Below, in pieces: positions 32,581 to 45,559 of a stretch of 50,454 bases of DNA. The notes beneath the pieces were generated by a model. The model did not search any database. It was not told the origin of the DNA and saw only the letters and a program-made list of their open reading frames with translations. Position 1 is the stretch's first letter; every line of letters starts with the position of its first letter. This stretch comes from Gnetum montanum (taxonomy: Eukaryota > Streptophyta > Gnetopsida > Gnetales > Gnetaceae). Location of the stretch: positions 1,101,621 to 1,152,074 of the forward strand of contig MNCI01036132.1 of NCBI GenBank assembly GCA_015680685.1, given 5' to 3'. Made by a program: the position numbers and the translations under genes.

Positions 32581-33559
32581 GATTTTGAGTCTTCATATTG
32601 TTTTTTCCCTATGTTTTTATTTCAAGATGGATTAATATACCCTTTTCTTAACAGTTGAAGATTGTTTTGTTTCTTCAACTAATTCTCCAACTAATACATC
32701 AACTGATCTTTAACTAATACATTGACTGATTCATTAACTGATAATCAATAGATACTAATACAATAATTATCCAACTAATGTAACTACATTATCTAATTTT
32801 AATAATATTTAACGACAACATATAATTCTAGTAATATGTAATTATATTATCTAATTCTTAATGGCCTTTCTACCTCCCTTGAGAACATTGACTCTGGTAG
32901 TGTAACTAATGGCATGCCATGGTGATCTTAAGACTATTTGTAGGGGTTATACACTAAATCTTAAAGCCTAAAAGGTTGAATTTATGATATCATCAAATTA
33001 TTGGATGCCTAGATGATAAATCTAACCTTACCATTGAGTTGAAAAGGGTGAAAAATGTTAGGAATAACTATTCATATGTTGAAAAAGAACATTGTAAGCT
33101 TGAGTTGTGTAAAAATTAAAATTTTGAGGATCTTGAGATGCTATATGGGGCAAGGAGTAAAAACCAATTTTTGGGGTTCCTTAGGATGAATCTATGTTTA
33201 CCATTGTGTCCAAAAGGTTGAAAAATATAGGAAATGACTATTTGTTCATAAAAGAAGGTTTCTGAAATCAAAAGTTATGGCTTTTGGAGTCTAGGACCTT
33301 TGATGTGAAAAATGAGACTTCCCAAGAGGTCACCCATCCTAGTTCTACTCTAGAGTGAGCACACTTAATGATGAAGTTCTTATCTTTATTGTTACCAAGG
33401 CACCAATTTTGAATTTTTGAAAATAGTTGTGCATGTTCATAATTTAAATTGATAATTAATGATGAAAATTTTTTAAATTTTTCTCTCAACCTATAGGAAT
33501 TTTAAAATTCCCATCAACTATCAAAAAACTTTTGCTATGCAAATGATGCCCATTTTAGG
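32581..33559. other. AT-rich sequence without recognisable gene
   Basis: No domain recognised. A 73-codon minus-strand frame at 33268-33489 has no similarity I know. Two loosely similar passages (about 33000-33070 and 33190-33270, with TTACCATTG and GAAAAAT...TAGGAA) suggest an old degenerate duplication. Confidence 0.35.
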
Positions 33560-33599
33560 GTCTGTGCGGCCCTCCTATGGGCTAGCACAACCCACTTTG

Positions 33600-34140
33600 G
33601 GGTTCGCATGGTGGAGAGGTGGTTTGTGGTAGTGTCCAAAAAGGTAGTTTTCAACTATGCTATAGGAAGTTTTCAATGGTGCAAGAGGTGATTTTCAGCC
33701 ATGCTAGAGGTAGTTTTTAGTGGTGCTAGAGGTGGGTTTCAATAGTCTTGGAGGCAATTTTTGGCAGCATTATAGGCAGTGTGCATGTCGTGGTGAGCGG
33801 CAGATGTGTGACAATGGTAGTAAGTAGTGGGCAAGTAGTAGTAGGTAGGCATCGCAGAAGGCATAGCTGTGGCAGTAAAAGGTGAAAGGTAGATGGAAGA
33901 TGGTAGAAGGTAGAAGGCACAATGGTAAAAAGTGGATAGTGAACACGTGGTGCAGTAGTAGGCAGTGTAGTAGTGGGTAGGTGCAACAATGGACAAGTGC
34001 AGAGCCTCATGGTGGCTAGCACACTATGGCATAGAGGATCAACCAATGAGGCAATGGTTGTGAATCAGTAGCTTTGGAGGTAGTGGCGGTGGCAAAAACA
34101 ATGGTGTGGGTAGTTGAAGGCAAAGGTAAGGATTTTGTCG
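33600..34140 (+). repeat. C-poor GTAGT/GGTAG-rich degenerate repeat tract
   Basis: The plus strand is dominated by G, A and T with recurrent GGTAG, GTAGT and GGTGGT words and few cytosines until about 34140. The open minus-strand frames here are side effects of the composition. Probably a decayed minisatellite. Confidence 0.55.
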
Positions 34141-35454
34141 TTGATCATGGCTAGAATAGGTCTACACGGCTACCACATGCCTACATGGCCCTTGTAGGGC
34201 TAGCGTAGCCATTGCAGTTCTTTCAGGGCCACATGGTCTGCAAATTTTTTATTTTATTTTATTTTATTTATTTATTTTTGAAAAGTGAGGGAATTGGGAT
34301 TTTGAACTCATGACCTCCTACTTCATTTTTTGTATTTAAATAATAATACACACACATATATATATTAATACAACTAAGTAGAAGGGGCCTGGGTTTGAAC
34401 TCATGATGTCTCAGTTAAAATTTTCTTTCTTTATTATTATTATTATGAAATTTTATTATGTTTTATTTTATTTTTTAAGAAAATGAAACTAAGTTTAGGC
34501 TTGGGGTCAAATGACCTCTTGGTCATTTTTTTTCATTTCTTAATAAATAATAATATTTTTCACATATATATCCCTATTTTTATTTTTATTTAATTAAAAG
34601 TATTTTAGGGTGTAGGATTGAACTTGTGACCTCCCATTCAATAAGTATTTTAGAGTTTTTTTTAACTTTTTATTATTATTTTATTCCATGTTGCCTCAAT
34701 GGCGGTTGACGTTGTGGTTGGGCTAATGGCAATTTTGGGTTTATTTCTGACCCTAAAATTTTGACACATTTTTTTTGTTGAAATAATAAATTAATAATTT
34801 AATATTATTTTAGTGCATGTATAACAAGAAACTTTAAACATTGATATCTCCCAAGTTTGATCGAGTTGAAATTTGTACCATTAAAATCATCTCGACAAGT
34901 ACTACGCATTGGACATAGTTTTAGTGGTTTAAAAATGAATTTGACTTTTTAGGAATTAAAAGGACCAAACTAGTCTATTTTGTTGAACTGACATTTCAAG
35001 GTTAACATATGGTAACTTAGAATCTTCTAGATTACTTGGATAGTGAATTTCAACAAAACAAGATTAATTCAGGTCATGGTTACTAATGTTTTGGATAGAA
35101 ATTTAACAATGACCCTAATCAATTAATAATTATAGTATTAAGATGGGTAAGAGTGACCTAGAGTAGTGTATCATTATCTTACCAACATCTCTTGTAATTG
35201 ATGAATCTTGATGAGATGTAATCAAATCTTCATTGGTTAATGCTATCCATGAAATAATTTTGTTAGGTGCTAGGATCTAAATGTCTAATCCTTTGCTCAT
35301 GAAATCAATGGAAACGTATCTTCTGACTTACATCACAAACATATAGTGCATCCAATGATGATCAATAGCTTTCCTATATTGTGGATTCAAGATTCATCAT
35401 CAAGTTCATGTTGTAGTTGGCCCATGGTTCTAAATGACCCTTGGGTCATGGTTT
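34141..35454. other. AT-rich region with simple repeats and a recurring GAACTCATGACCTC phrase
   Basis: An ATTTT run lies at about 34245-34280. The phrase GGATTTTGAACTCATGACC recurs in variant form at about 34295-34315, 34390-34412 and 34615-34640, recalling the 3' part of tRNA-like sequences. From about 34760 leftward of the PBS it may be the internal part of the minus-strand LTR element at 35471, but no gag or pol was recognised. Confidence 0.4.
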
Positions 35455-35469
35455 GCTTTGATACCAATT
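35455..35469 (-). promoter_or_regulatory. Primer-binding site, tRNA-iMet type
   Basis: On the minus strand AATTGGTATCAAAGC, close to the TGGTATCAGAGC complementary to initiator Met tRNA. It lies just inside the LTR at 35471, which fixes the orientation of that element. Confidence 0.65.
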
Positions 35470-35470
35470 A

Positions 35471-36042
35471 TGATATCTCGTCCCTAGATGTCATGGCAAA
35501 CATCAAATATACTATATATTAAACTTTATTTGTACAAAGAAAATATATCAAATGCAAAATATATGCAATATTTAACATTATGTATAAAGAAAATAGTAGG
35601 AAAATGTAGAAAGAGAAAGAAAAGAATGCTTTGTTGATATGGAATAGTGTATCTGAATCATTCTTCGAGAGTGTTTCTTGGGGTTTTCTTCCTTTGGCAT
35701 CTATCCCTAAGAGGTAATCTAGCATTTCCACCATGGTTAGGCCTAAAGCCTAACCAGAAGGGATGGCCAATCCAATTACTATTCCACTTCACCTGGCTTT
35801 CCATGACTTGCCTATATTGATTTTGCCACTCCATGCTGGCACGACCTCTAACCCTAGGTATAAATGCCTTAGGTCAAATCCACAAAGGTTACCTTAAAAG
35901 ACACATCTGTTAATACAACATGCCCTTTCAGGTCTCAATTACAACTATCCTTTCAGCTCTTGTTAAGATGATAATAACACTTGTTATGAAGAGACACCAT
36001 CTTCATTAGGCAACAACATCATTTGGAAATGGGGATGTGACA
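35471..36042 (-). repeat. LTR of a second, unrelated retrotransposon family
   Basis: 572 bases; in element sense TGTCACATCCCC...GAGATATCA, ending with TG...CA and followed by an iMet-type PBS. The sequence is unlike the GATATC-palindrome family. No matching second LTR or coding domain was found, so this is a truncated element or one decayed beyond recognition. Copia or chromovirus membership cannot be decided. A 71-codon minus-strand frame inside (35519-35734) is probably chance. Confidence 0.6.
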
Positions 36043-38909
36043 TATATGGGCTATAATTAAAGTTTGATCATTTGCCACTAGTTCTTTCTAGACATGAAAC
36101 TTGTAGGTGAACATATAAACTAGTGAAACAAATGATCACAAAATTAAGCACAAATATATTAACTTATGCATAACTCATCCTTCTAGCATGTAAAGATTTC
36201 CTAGAGGATTCTGGAACAAAGTTTCAGGCCTGTGATCCAACAGCAAACTATTGCTAGCATTAAATCAAGAGTATTTCAATTGTTTCCATATACTAGATAG
36301 TTGATAGAACCCTACCAAATATATGGTACTATGATGCTCCAAATCCATATGAATCTTAGGATAATCTTGAACATATTTTTAGATATATTGTAATGATCCT
36401 ACTAGTATTATCTCCATAATTATAGTAGAAACATTTGTAGCTTAGTGCAAAAATAACATTACATTAAAATTTTGCAAAAGATACCACAGAAACTGCTTAC
36501 TCCAAGGCCTAAATCATACATGAGCTCTCTTATGTAGTGTCATGTTTGGCATGGGGCTTTTTGGAAAATCCATTCCCATACAACATAAAATGCCAACCAT
36601 CTCTACTATGATGAGAATTCATTTGAGCATAGGTCTATAAATAGGAAGACATGTAAACATAATTGCAAGTAAACTCTCCATGTGAATAACAAAAAATAGC
36701 TAATATGAAATTAGATTAGAGTGCATGAATGAACATTAGCATGAAGTAGCATGAGAATAGAGAGGCCAATTTTTAAGCATAACATAAAACTGGCCTAAAT
36801 TTCCTTGGTAGCATAAAAAACACAAACATGTTGATAGTCAAAAGTGCACATGAAATAAAAATAAAACTCTTTACATTTCATTTAATAGTTGCTAGGAAAA
36901 GCAAGAAAATATTGGTATTTCTAACATCAAAAAACAAACACAAAATATGCTAACATCCTTGGTAAAAAGGACAAAAAGTTGAGGATTCTAAGCTATGCCA
37001 AGCATCCTAAAAGAAAAAATATGCTACTAGGGCACAAAAATATTAAATGTGATCAAGTACAAGGAAATAAGAAAAATGCTAAGGCTTATTATGGTTGGAA
37101 GACATGAAGACATGAAACCTACCAGAATATGCTAAGGGATTGACCATTGAAAATTGAGAAAACCAAGAAAGCTATCACCTACCCAATAATGTAACATTGA
37201 GACTAGTTATAGGTGAAAACCAAAGTAAAAAAATGCATAAACACATTGCCAAGAACAATAATAATATGGTATCACCTACCCAACAATGTTACATTGGGAC
37301 CTATTATAGGTGAAAACCAAAGAAAAACAATACATTGAACTTGCTTAGTGTAGGATAAACAAAGAAAAAAAATGCTAGAACTAGTCAAGTAAAAGGCCAA
37401 AATTGTAACAATGTTGGGGCCTGTTGTAATCAAGAAAATAAGAAAATTGCTAACACTTCCAAACATAAGGGAACATAAAAATGCAAAGACTAGTGATGGC
37501 TGAAAAAATAAAAATAAAAAAGTTTTTAAAAAGGCTATGGCTTGCATTATCCAGAACAAAGAAAAAATTAGGGCGTACATTGGTGAAAATGAGAAAAAAT
37601 GTAGGACTTAGAAAATGCTAGGCATTTAAGTGCTAGAAACTAGTATGCCAATAAAACAAAACACTAGCTAGGAGAGGAACACCAAAATCCAAAATTATAG
37701 AAATGAAGTAACTTTATAGTAATGTGCTTGGATACTATGGCTATAGAAGACTTCCCTACTAATGGATTCAATAGCATTCATTGCATAATTTTCTCTACCT
37801 CTCTTGCATCCTTCATTGCAACATGCTTGCTTATTGCACCATTTTTCTTTACCATAATTGTCAATCCTTATTGTTTTTCCTTGCTTTCCTTCTCTTTCCT
37901 GATGATGCCTTGAATATAGTTACTAAAAGAGGGTAGAATGTTACACTTGGTGGTAGGAAAAAGTAAAAATTTAAATATAAGGTTAACTAAATATTCTAGA
38001 GTTACATTTACCTAGTCTCACAGAGAATATGGTAGGAATTTATGCTACTGGTGTAAATTTTCATGTAAATTTACCATGGAAAATATGCTATTGGAAAAAA
38101 TATGCTATAAAGGAAAACAATGTCTAGCATAAATTTTTGTGTAAATTTCTAAACATGTAGGTAAGTAAGAAGTGCTATTTTTTATGCTATTTAACATAAA
38201 TGAAAAAATATACCACTGATACACTACTAATGCTAGCAAGAGGAAAATGCTACCAAGAAAAAATGTTAGCCTTCCCTACTTATGCTACCAAAAAATAAAG
38301 GTATTCTTCATTTCTTGAATTGCTAAGAAAAAATCTTATCCTTCTCTATTTATATTGCCAAGAAAAAATGATATCCTTCCCTACTCATGCTAACCAATAA
38401 AAATAGGCTATCCCACATAAATCCTAGCATAAATTCCAGAAATATGCTACCCAATAATAAATATGTTATCAATAGTTAAAAAATCCATGCCAAAAAGAAG
38501 AAACATGCTACCAATAGGAAATATGCTACCCAATAAAGTGAATACGCTAGCTTATAAAACATGATTGACAATAAAATATATTATTTTTACATCCATATCA
38601 TAATCCCTAAAATCCATAAAAAATATGCTACCTTTTGTACTATTCAAGCATACTCCATAACTTAGCATATGTTGTCACATTAACTAATTTTTTTTGGTTA
38701 ATACACAATGCAAATATCATTTGATGTGTAGGATTAAATGATGGAGATGTGGTGACAACTTAGCTTACCCCTAAGTTTGAATAGACCATTTGGTGATATC
38801 ATACGACCAATTAACCAAGATTGCATAGATTTTGAGTCTAGTAATCTCTTAAAAATACATAGCCACAATTGATAAAATATTAGAGTGGCCAAATTACATA
38901 GTCAAAATC
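36043..38909. other. AT-rich region dense in ATGCTA/TAGCAT words
   Basis: No protein domain recognised; the open frames here are low-complexity. The word ATGCTA and its reverse complement recur dozens of times, most densely at 38040-38640, often as AAATATGCTACC. The same words occur in the LTR-like repeats at 19162 and 43104, so this is probably non-coding sequence of the Tat-like family upstream of its pol. Confidence 0.4.
37173..37327. repeat. Direct repeat of about 57 bp at 97-bp spacing
   Basis: TATCACCTACCCAA...ATAGGTGAAAACCAAAG occurs at 37173 and 37270 with a few differences. The ends CACCTA and TAGGTG are complementary, so each unit can fold into a stem. Confidence 0.7.
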
Positions 38910-41900
38910 CTAGACCTAGAATTTGGTGACATTGCTAAGGATCTCTTAATAGAAATCCCTATCATGATACATAATGGTAAGGAAAAGACTTTGAAACTAA
39001 GTTCCATGCTTGAAAATAGACTTACTTAGGATATCATCAAAATATGACAATACAACATCAAAGCTTTTGCATAGTCTTATAAGGATATGCCTAGACTTAA
39101 CCCACATCTCATTCAACACAACATTATACTAGATGCTAGCATAAAGCTCATTAAGAAAAAGGTTCATAAGATTTGACCTAACTTAGGCTTAGTCATTTCT
39201 ATGATGAAATTAAAAAGCTTTACCAAGTAGATTTCATTAGAGTCATTGACTATACATACACAATGTCTAACATTGTGGTAGTATCCAAAAAGAATGGAAG
39301 CATTTGCATATGCATAGATTTCCCTAATATTAACAAAGGAACTATTAAAAGTGACTTGTCCATATTAAGTATCAATTAACTAATTAATGTGACTATTGGT
39401 CATGCATTACTATCCTTCATGGATGGGTTTTTGGGATATATCCAAGTTAATATTAACCTAGAGCATTAGCTATACATGACTTTTGATAGCTCCTTGGGAA
39501 ATCTTTTATTATACCATGATGACTTTTGACCTAAGGAATGTAAGTACAATGTACCAAAGAAATATGATTTATATTTTTAGTGATTATATGTTAGGATTAC
39601 TTAATGACTATGTTGATGACATCATAGTGAAATCAAAGATAGTCATTGACCATGCATAATACTTGAACTTGGTTCTTCAATGTTATCTTAAGTACGAACT
39701 CTAAATAATTCCTAAGAAGTCTGTCTTTGGTGCCAAAACTAAAAATATTCTTGGCTTCATAGTTTTAGAATAAAGAATACATGTCAACCTAGAGAAATTT
39801 AGAGTCGTATCCAACCTATTAGCACTAAGTAACCTCAAGGAACTACATGGTTTGCAAGGTAGACCATAATTCATTCATAGGTTTATCTTAAGACTGATGG
39901 ATAAGTTACAATCCATGCACCATTTACTCAAGAAAGGAGTTCACTTTGAATAGATAGATGAGTGCCAAGTAGTCTTTGATAATATTAAGAAATAATTAGA
40001 TCAATTACCAACTATATATCCACCTCAAAAAGATATGCCATTGTTTGTATATCTTACAATCTCAAATACATTCATTGCTTTTTTTCTCTATCAAAAATGA
40101 GAGGATGGGAAAGGGATGTGAATATACTATTTAAACCATGCATTAATAGATTTTGAGACTAGATACACTAATTTCAAAAAAAAAATTGTTTAGTCTTAGT
40201 CTACTCTTTGAAGAAATGGAGGCACTACCTTTTTAGGACATAAGTCAACCTCATATGCAAAGATAATGTGCTAAGTGCCATCACATCTAACATTTATGAG
40301 AATAGTTGAATAGTTAGATGTAAAACTATAATAGCTAAATTTGACTTACACTATGTATCACAAGCTGTAACCAAATGCCAAGCCATAGCCTTATAGTTAA
40401 TCACTTCTTGGATTAAAGATAATGTAACAATAGATTATGAGTTCCCAAAAAACATGTCAATGTTATCAATAGTGTGACTGAAGGTTATGAGACTATTATG
40501 CACTTTGACAGAGCTTCAACCACACATGGGACTAGTACCACTATTATCTTTATATTTCCTTATGATGAAATCTAGTCTTTCATCTATTGATTTGAATTTT
40601 CCTGCATTAGCAACATGGTGAAATATGAAGGACTAGTCAAGGGATTGATGATAGCTCATGATCAAGGATATACACTTTTAATTATAAAAGGTGAATCTTA
40701 ACTAGTAGTTAACTAAGTAGCCAAGATCTACATTTTTAAGTTGAACCTTTGTGATCTTATTGTAATCTAGCTAAAACACTTATCCAATATTTTATAGATA
40801 TCAACATTCAACATGTTCCCCAAGTAGAAAACACAGTTGCTAATGGTATCGCTACACTAGTCTTAAGCATAACTCCTGACATTTTTAGAAAATTATATTC
40901 CATGATGGAAAATTATGCTTAACCCATCATGTAACTCATCAAAAGCACTTCAACGGTAGTTATAGATGATACTTCTAAACTTGAATGGTATGATGATATT
41001 AAGTTCTATCTCTTTGCATGGTGAACCCCTAGAAGGTGTCACTACTTCTCAAAAAGAATCCATTCATAAATGATCAAAATAATATGTTATTATAACTAAG
41101 AAATACACTATGTTGTAAGTCTAATGATGGCATGTTGTCAGTATGCCTAAGTAAGGTAGAAGCTCATATAGTATTATGTGGAAAATAATTGCATGAAAAA
41201 GGTAAAAAGTTATGATAGTTTCCAATGGCACAAAAACTTAATACACATGCCACCAATACAACTACATACTACTTAGATCACATGGTCATTTTAATGATGG
41301 AGAATTAACATTATTGGACCTATAACACCTAAATCCTCTATAGGATATAGCTTCATTTTTACTACAATTGTGTACTTTACAAAATGGATTGAAGAAATTC
41401 CTCTAAGAAAAACAACTTCACAACATGTATGTTGATTCATTTTAGAGAACATAATTTCATGCTTTGGCCTCCCTCTAACCATCATTACAAATAACATACC
41501 ATAGTTTAGCAGTAATGAAATGCAAGCATTTTGTAAACAATTACATATTAAACATTCCTTCACAACATATTATCCAAAAGCTAATGAACAAATCAAAGCC
41601 AAAAACAAAGTATCATCAATCTAAAGAAAATATTAAAAAATAGTAAACACAAATGACATGAACAGTTGTTGTATGCATTATGGGCTTATAGGATAATGCT
41701 CTGCACTACAACTGACATTACCCCATATAATATTTTTTATAGATCTAAACCTATTTTGTGTCTTAAAGTGTAGGTTCCATACTTAAGGATAGCCTTGTAT
41801 AACTACATTAATGATGAAAAGAACAATGAATTTTATATATCAATTTGGACTCAATGGAAGAGTAATGACTGTAGATAGTTATTGACATTGAACATTACTA

Positions 41901-42130
41901 GGAAAAGTAGAGATGACAATACTATTATGACCCAAACCAATGGAATGTAAAGGAAGGAGATCTAGTCCTTAAAGCTATTTGTGAACTTGTAGATGAGGTT
42001 TCACCTAATTAGGAAGAATCCTTCCTAGTGACAAAAGCTTATGGAAATGGAGCATTTAAGATAAGATATTTTGATGGAAATAAGTTAACTAACCTAGTTA
42101 ATAATTCCTATCTAAAGATATATTACATCT
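38910..42130 (+). pseudogene. Tat-lineage Ty3/gypsy pol (RT, RNase H, aRNH, integrase), decayed
   Basis: Plus-strand fragments in order: LDLEFGDIAKDLLIEIP; SYKDMPRLNPHLIQHNI; EIKKLYQVDFIRVIDYT; SNIVVVSKKNGSICICIDFPNINKG; LSFMDGFLGYIQV; DYVDDIIVKSK with the RT motif YVDD at 39609-39620; NILGFIV; SNLKELHGLQGRP; HLLKKGVHFE. Then the archaeal-type RNase H trace MVKYEGLVKGLMIAHDQGYTLLIIKGES (split here by position, 40618 onward). The integrase follows: IIGPITPKSSIGYSFIFTTIVYFTKWIEEIPL (about 41310-41400), then TTYYPKANEQIK and NQWNVKEGDLVLKAI. Dozens of stops. The second RNase H and RT details are typical of plant Tat elements. No gag stands directly upstream. Confidence 0.8.
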
Positions 42131-43089
42131 AATGCTAATCTATTTACTCTTATTTTTTATTTTCTTTTGTTTACAAATTCAAACAAATATGTGACATTGA
42201 CAAGTTTGGCAACCTATAATAAGTGAGTGTCCAAAAATCATTCTTTTCTATTGTCAAAAATACTGCACACTCTAGAAATCACTGAAAAGAAAATACAACA
42301 TTCTAAAGCTTTACTAACCATTCTCCATAATAACTAATGACTACTTGCTACTTTCATGTTACATTTTTTCTCTTTGATTTGTTTCTTTGCTCTGTTGGTT
42401 GTGTTTGTAGGATAAAGCATGAGTCATCACATAGGTATGATTCATCATAGTAATAAGCCACTATGTGATCTTAACATATGTGGTTTTGTTAACTTGTTTA
42501 ACCATGAAAGTAGTGCTTTCCCCTTTATTCTCCATGATATCCATTTTGAGCTACAACCAAGCACCAACTTCATCCCTTAACACCCTACTTACGATGAGGC
42601 TCCATGGATGATGTCCTTGAATCCTTGTCATATGATGTGCTTCAAATGCTAGCCAAAGTAAAGCAAAGAAATGATTCCAAATAAAAGAAAAAAATTAAGC
42701 AAAGTTGCCAACGCAACCCAAAAGAATAAAATATTTTCCTAAATATGGATAACCAATTAATAATGTACAAAGTGCAAACAATCATCAATGAACAAGAATA
42801 TCATTAAGTCATACCAATAACATTATCATATTCAAGATTTTTCATTCTTCCTTTGACCATTTTCACATAAATGTTTAGCCAAAATGCCTTACTCTGAATC
42901 CTTGCCATCCTCTTTATTCATGGCCTTTTATGTTTATTATCTTAATTGTTACATCATCCTCAAAAGTACTCATTAGCATGATTTAGCATCTACAAAATCA
43001 TGTGTGAAGAAAGAAACAATTATGGTAAACCTATGATGATTTTTTGCATTCGTTGTTAATTTCTCTCAAGTCAATCCTCTAAGCATTAA
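42131..43089. other. Non-coding 3' region of the Tat-type element
   Basis: Lies between integrase end and polypurine tract; no gene seen. T-rich and A-rich runs; no recognised motif. Confidence 0.45.
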
Positions 43090-43103
43090 CAAAGAGGGGC
43101 CAA
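43090..43103 (+). promoter_or_regulatory. Polypurine tract of the Tat-type element
   Basis: CAAAGAGGGGCCAA immediately before TGAAACA, the start of the LTR-like repeat. The AGGGGCCAA form is what one expects before a plant Ty3/gypsy 3' LTR. Confidence 0.6.
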
Positions 43104-43808
43104 TGAAACACCTCAAAGAAATTTGATTGTAAATAGGAAAGCTTGATAACCAAGTTAAGGTAAAAAGGAAATATTAAGATCCTTTTATGTAATTTTTAAT
43201 GTAGCTCTAATTACATTCAAGAGCAAAAGAAATGCATTGAATCCCTCTTAAAAATTTTTCCATATAGCCTTGTTCCATTGTAATCCCAAGGTATCCTCCT
43301 TCTAAATCATTTCTAGCCTAGCTTATGATGTAAAGTGTAATTCATAACATAGATCAGAAAATATGTTATGAATTACCTTGGTTAGCATAAATCAAAATTA
43401 CATGATAAATTACACTAGCTAGCATAAACTAAATTTATGCTAGCTTGCATAAAAACATGAAATATTGTCCAACCTAAATTATAAAAATGTTGCATCATGT
43501 CAACAACTATATATTGCAAAAAACACTGGAGATGATGCCAGGAAACTTACCACAAGAAAGTCAACAATAAAAGATAGCCGACAACCTATAAAAGCATAAA
43601 CCAACAACATCTTTTAGCATCTAGACCTCTGTTTTTCAACACTTGGTGTATTGAAGCATTAGATATCTTTCAATACTTGGAAACTATTACAACTCCAAGG
43701 AGACCATCAGTGAAAATAATAGACAAAGAAAGATGGCTTTGTGATCGTAGCAAAGAACACCCCATCCTTCCATGTCCTAGATCATCTAACAATAATTTCA
43801 TGGAGACT
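43104..43808 (+). repeat. LTR-like repeat, copy 2 (Tat-type family)
   Basis: Matches copy 1 at 19162-19872. It stands directly after the PPT, so it is the 3' LTR of the pol at 38910-42130. The end is set only by where similarity with copy 1 stops. The sequence goes on into a leader-like stretch and a gag remnant in the same orientation, suggesting that this LTR was shared with a second element. Confidence 0.65.
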
Positions 43809-45559
43809 TCATCATATCTTAGCATATTATTTCCTTCATTTATCATCTATTTATTCACATTCTAGACTTAGAATTTATTCTATCTCTTCTATCTCATTCC
43901 ATGCTTAGTTAAATTTTCAGTATTTTTGCACTTAGTTATTTTCTCACATAAAAATATCATGACCTAAAATCCTTCTTCTAAAAAATAATATTAATATTTC
44001 AAAATTTTATGTCCCTTTATATAAGTTTTATAATTAGTTTTTATTTCATATCTCACATTTCATAACATACTTCATTTTTTATACCGACTCATTTTTTAGC
44101 ATAAAAACTTCAATGTTTGGGGAGGGAACTAACTTTTTGAATTTTATGCTCTTTATCTATATTTTATACTTCTTTTTTATTTTCATTATTCATAGCTTAT
44201 TCTACACTTAGTTTATTTTTCATAAATTCATACTTAGTCATTTTTGGTATTATTTTATGCTTAGTCATTTTTAGCATTAAAAATTTTATTATTTTATTAT
44301 TCACTACTATTATTGGTTCATGTGTAGTAGGCTAAGTCCATATTTGATTGAAGAATTCATGCCCCCTTCATTTCATAATCATTAATTTATTGAGAGTTAC
44401 ATGAATATGAATACCATTTACACTTGCATGCTAGTTATCTCAACACTTAGTTCATGGAGGTATCCTTGTAAAGGTTTAAAGAACATTTCTACAATAATTG
44501 TTGAGCTTCGATATCTTCTAATGATAGAATTGATTGTATTATCTATTGATTTCTTTAGTTTGTTAGCTACCATAGAAAAGTCTTTTGTATAGTTACTTGG
44601 GATATTTCTAGAGGTGTAAAGAATATCTTGTACGAAAATGTTTTATACTAGAAGGAGGGCCAATAGAACTTCTAGTATCTTAAACTTAAATATCTAGTAG
44701 TCTATAGGTCCTTTCCATCACTTAGAAATTTTTTTCTTTGAGTACTTTTACTTAGTTTTATTTTTAATTCCAAGTTGCTTTTGATTCTTGTTTCTTTTTC
44801 TAAGTTCATGTAAGAGACTTTCTTTGACACCATGAACAGATAAGGATCTACCTTCTCCTAGGACTATCAAGTCCATAAGTTGATGGAAATATAAAAATCT
44901 TAGGTACTTATAGCACCCATGATGCAACATGACTATAAATTTGCATGCGCAAGAAGAAAGCTAAGAATTGTATTGCCTAAGAATAATCTAAGAATTCTTT
45001 AGCCATCCTTCTTAGATTATTCTTGAATTGAAATTATGATTGTAGAATTGTATTTAATTCATAGCCAACTTTAATTAATACTACAATCATAATTTCACTA
45101 GTAGCTAGTATATCACCCATATATAGTCTCTTTCCAAACATCATTTCTATCAATTTGTTATCCCATCTTCCAAATCCTAATTTAATATTAAACCCTTTCC
45201 AACCAATATCACATATGCCATAAACTCAATCAGCCCAAGTGTCATTGTCATTTATTCTACTTGTAAAGCATGTGCCTCAATCTAATGCACCTACAATCCC
45301 CATGTCATCCATTATACCACCACAATCATTTTTACCTTTTCACAATCCCATTTTGGATAATTCAACAATCTCATCAATTCTTGGTATTTTTCTTGAATTA
45401 ATGCTCCCCCTAAAAGACCTCATGTTTAGGCTTCAAGTGAATGAAGATCAAATACACAAAGCTACAACAAAACATGGGAGTAGTCTTGTTGTCTTTATTA
45501 TACACCTCCTTATTGATCCCATCAATATTTTAATTTTCCCCATGGTGGATTAGATTATG
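43809..45559. other. AT-rich leader-like region
   Basis: No gene recognised. It contains runs of TTAGTCATTTTT-like repeats (44200-44300), two adjacent perfect hairpins (44979-45094), and a 104-codon plus-strand frame (45239-45553) without known similarity that could be the beginning of the gag region. Confidence 0.4.
44979..45094. repeat. Two adjacent perfect stem-loops
   Basis: First: AAGAATAATCTAAGAA (44979-44994) with its complement at 45009-45024, loop 14. Second: AATTATGATTGTAG (45032-45045) with its complement at 45081-45094, loop 35. They are separated by 7 bases. They could be a small MITE remnant or a structured leader RNA. Confidence 0.7.

Noticed and set aside
33726-34046. 106- and 85-codon minus-strand frames rich in L, P, T and Y
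   Set aside because: They arise from the C-poor repeat tract; overlapping frames have the same skewed composition and no domain.
37272-37580. 102-codon hydrophobic minus-strand frame
   Set aside because: Composition-driven by A-rich plus strand with duplicated unit; looks like a membrane protein only because of T-rich codons.
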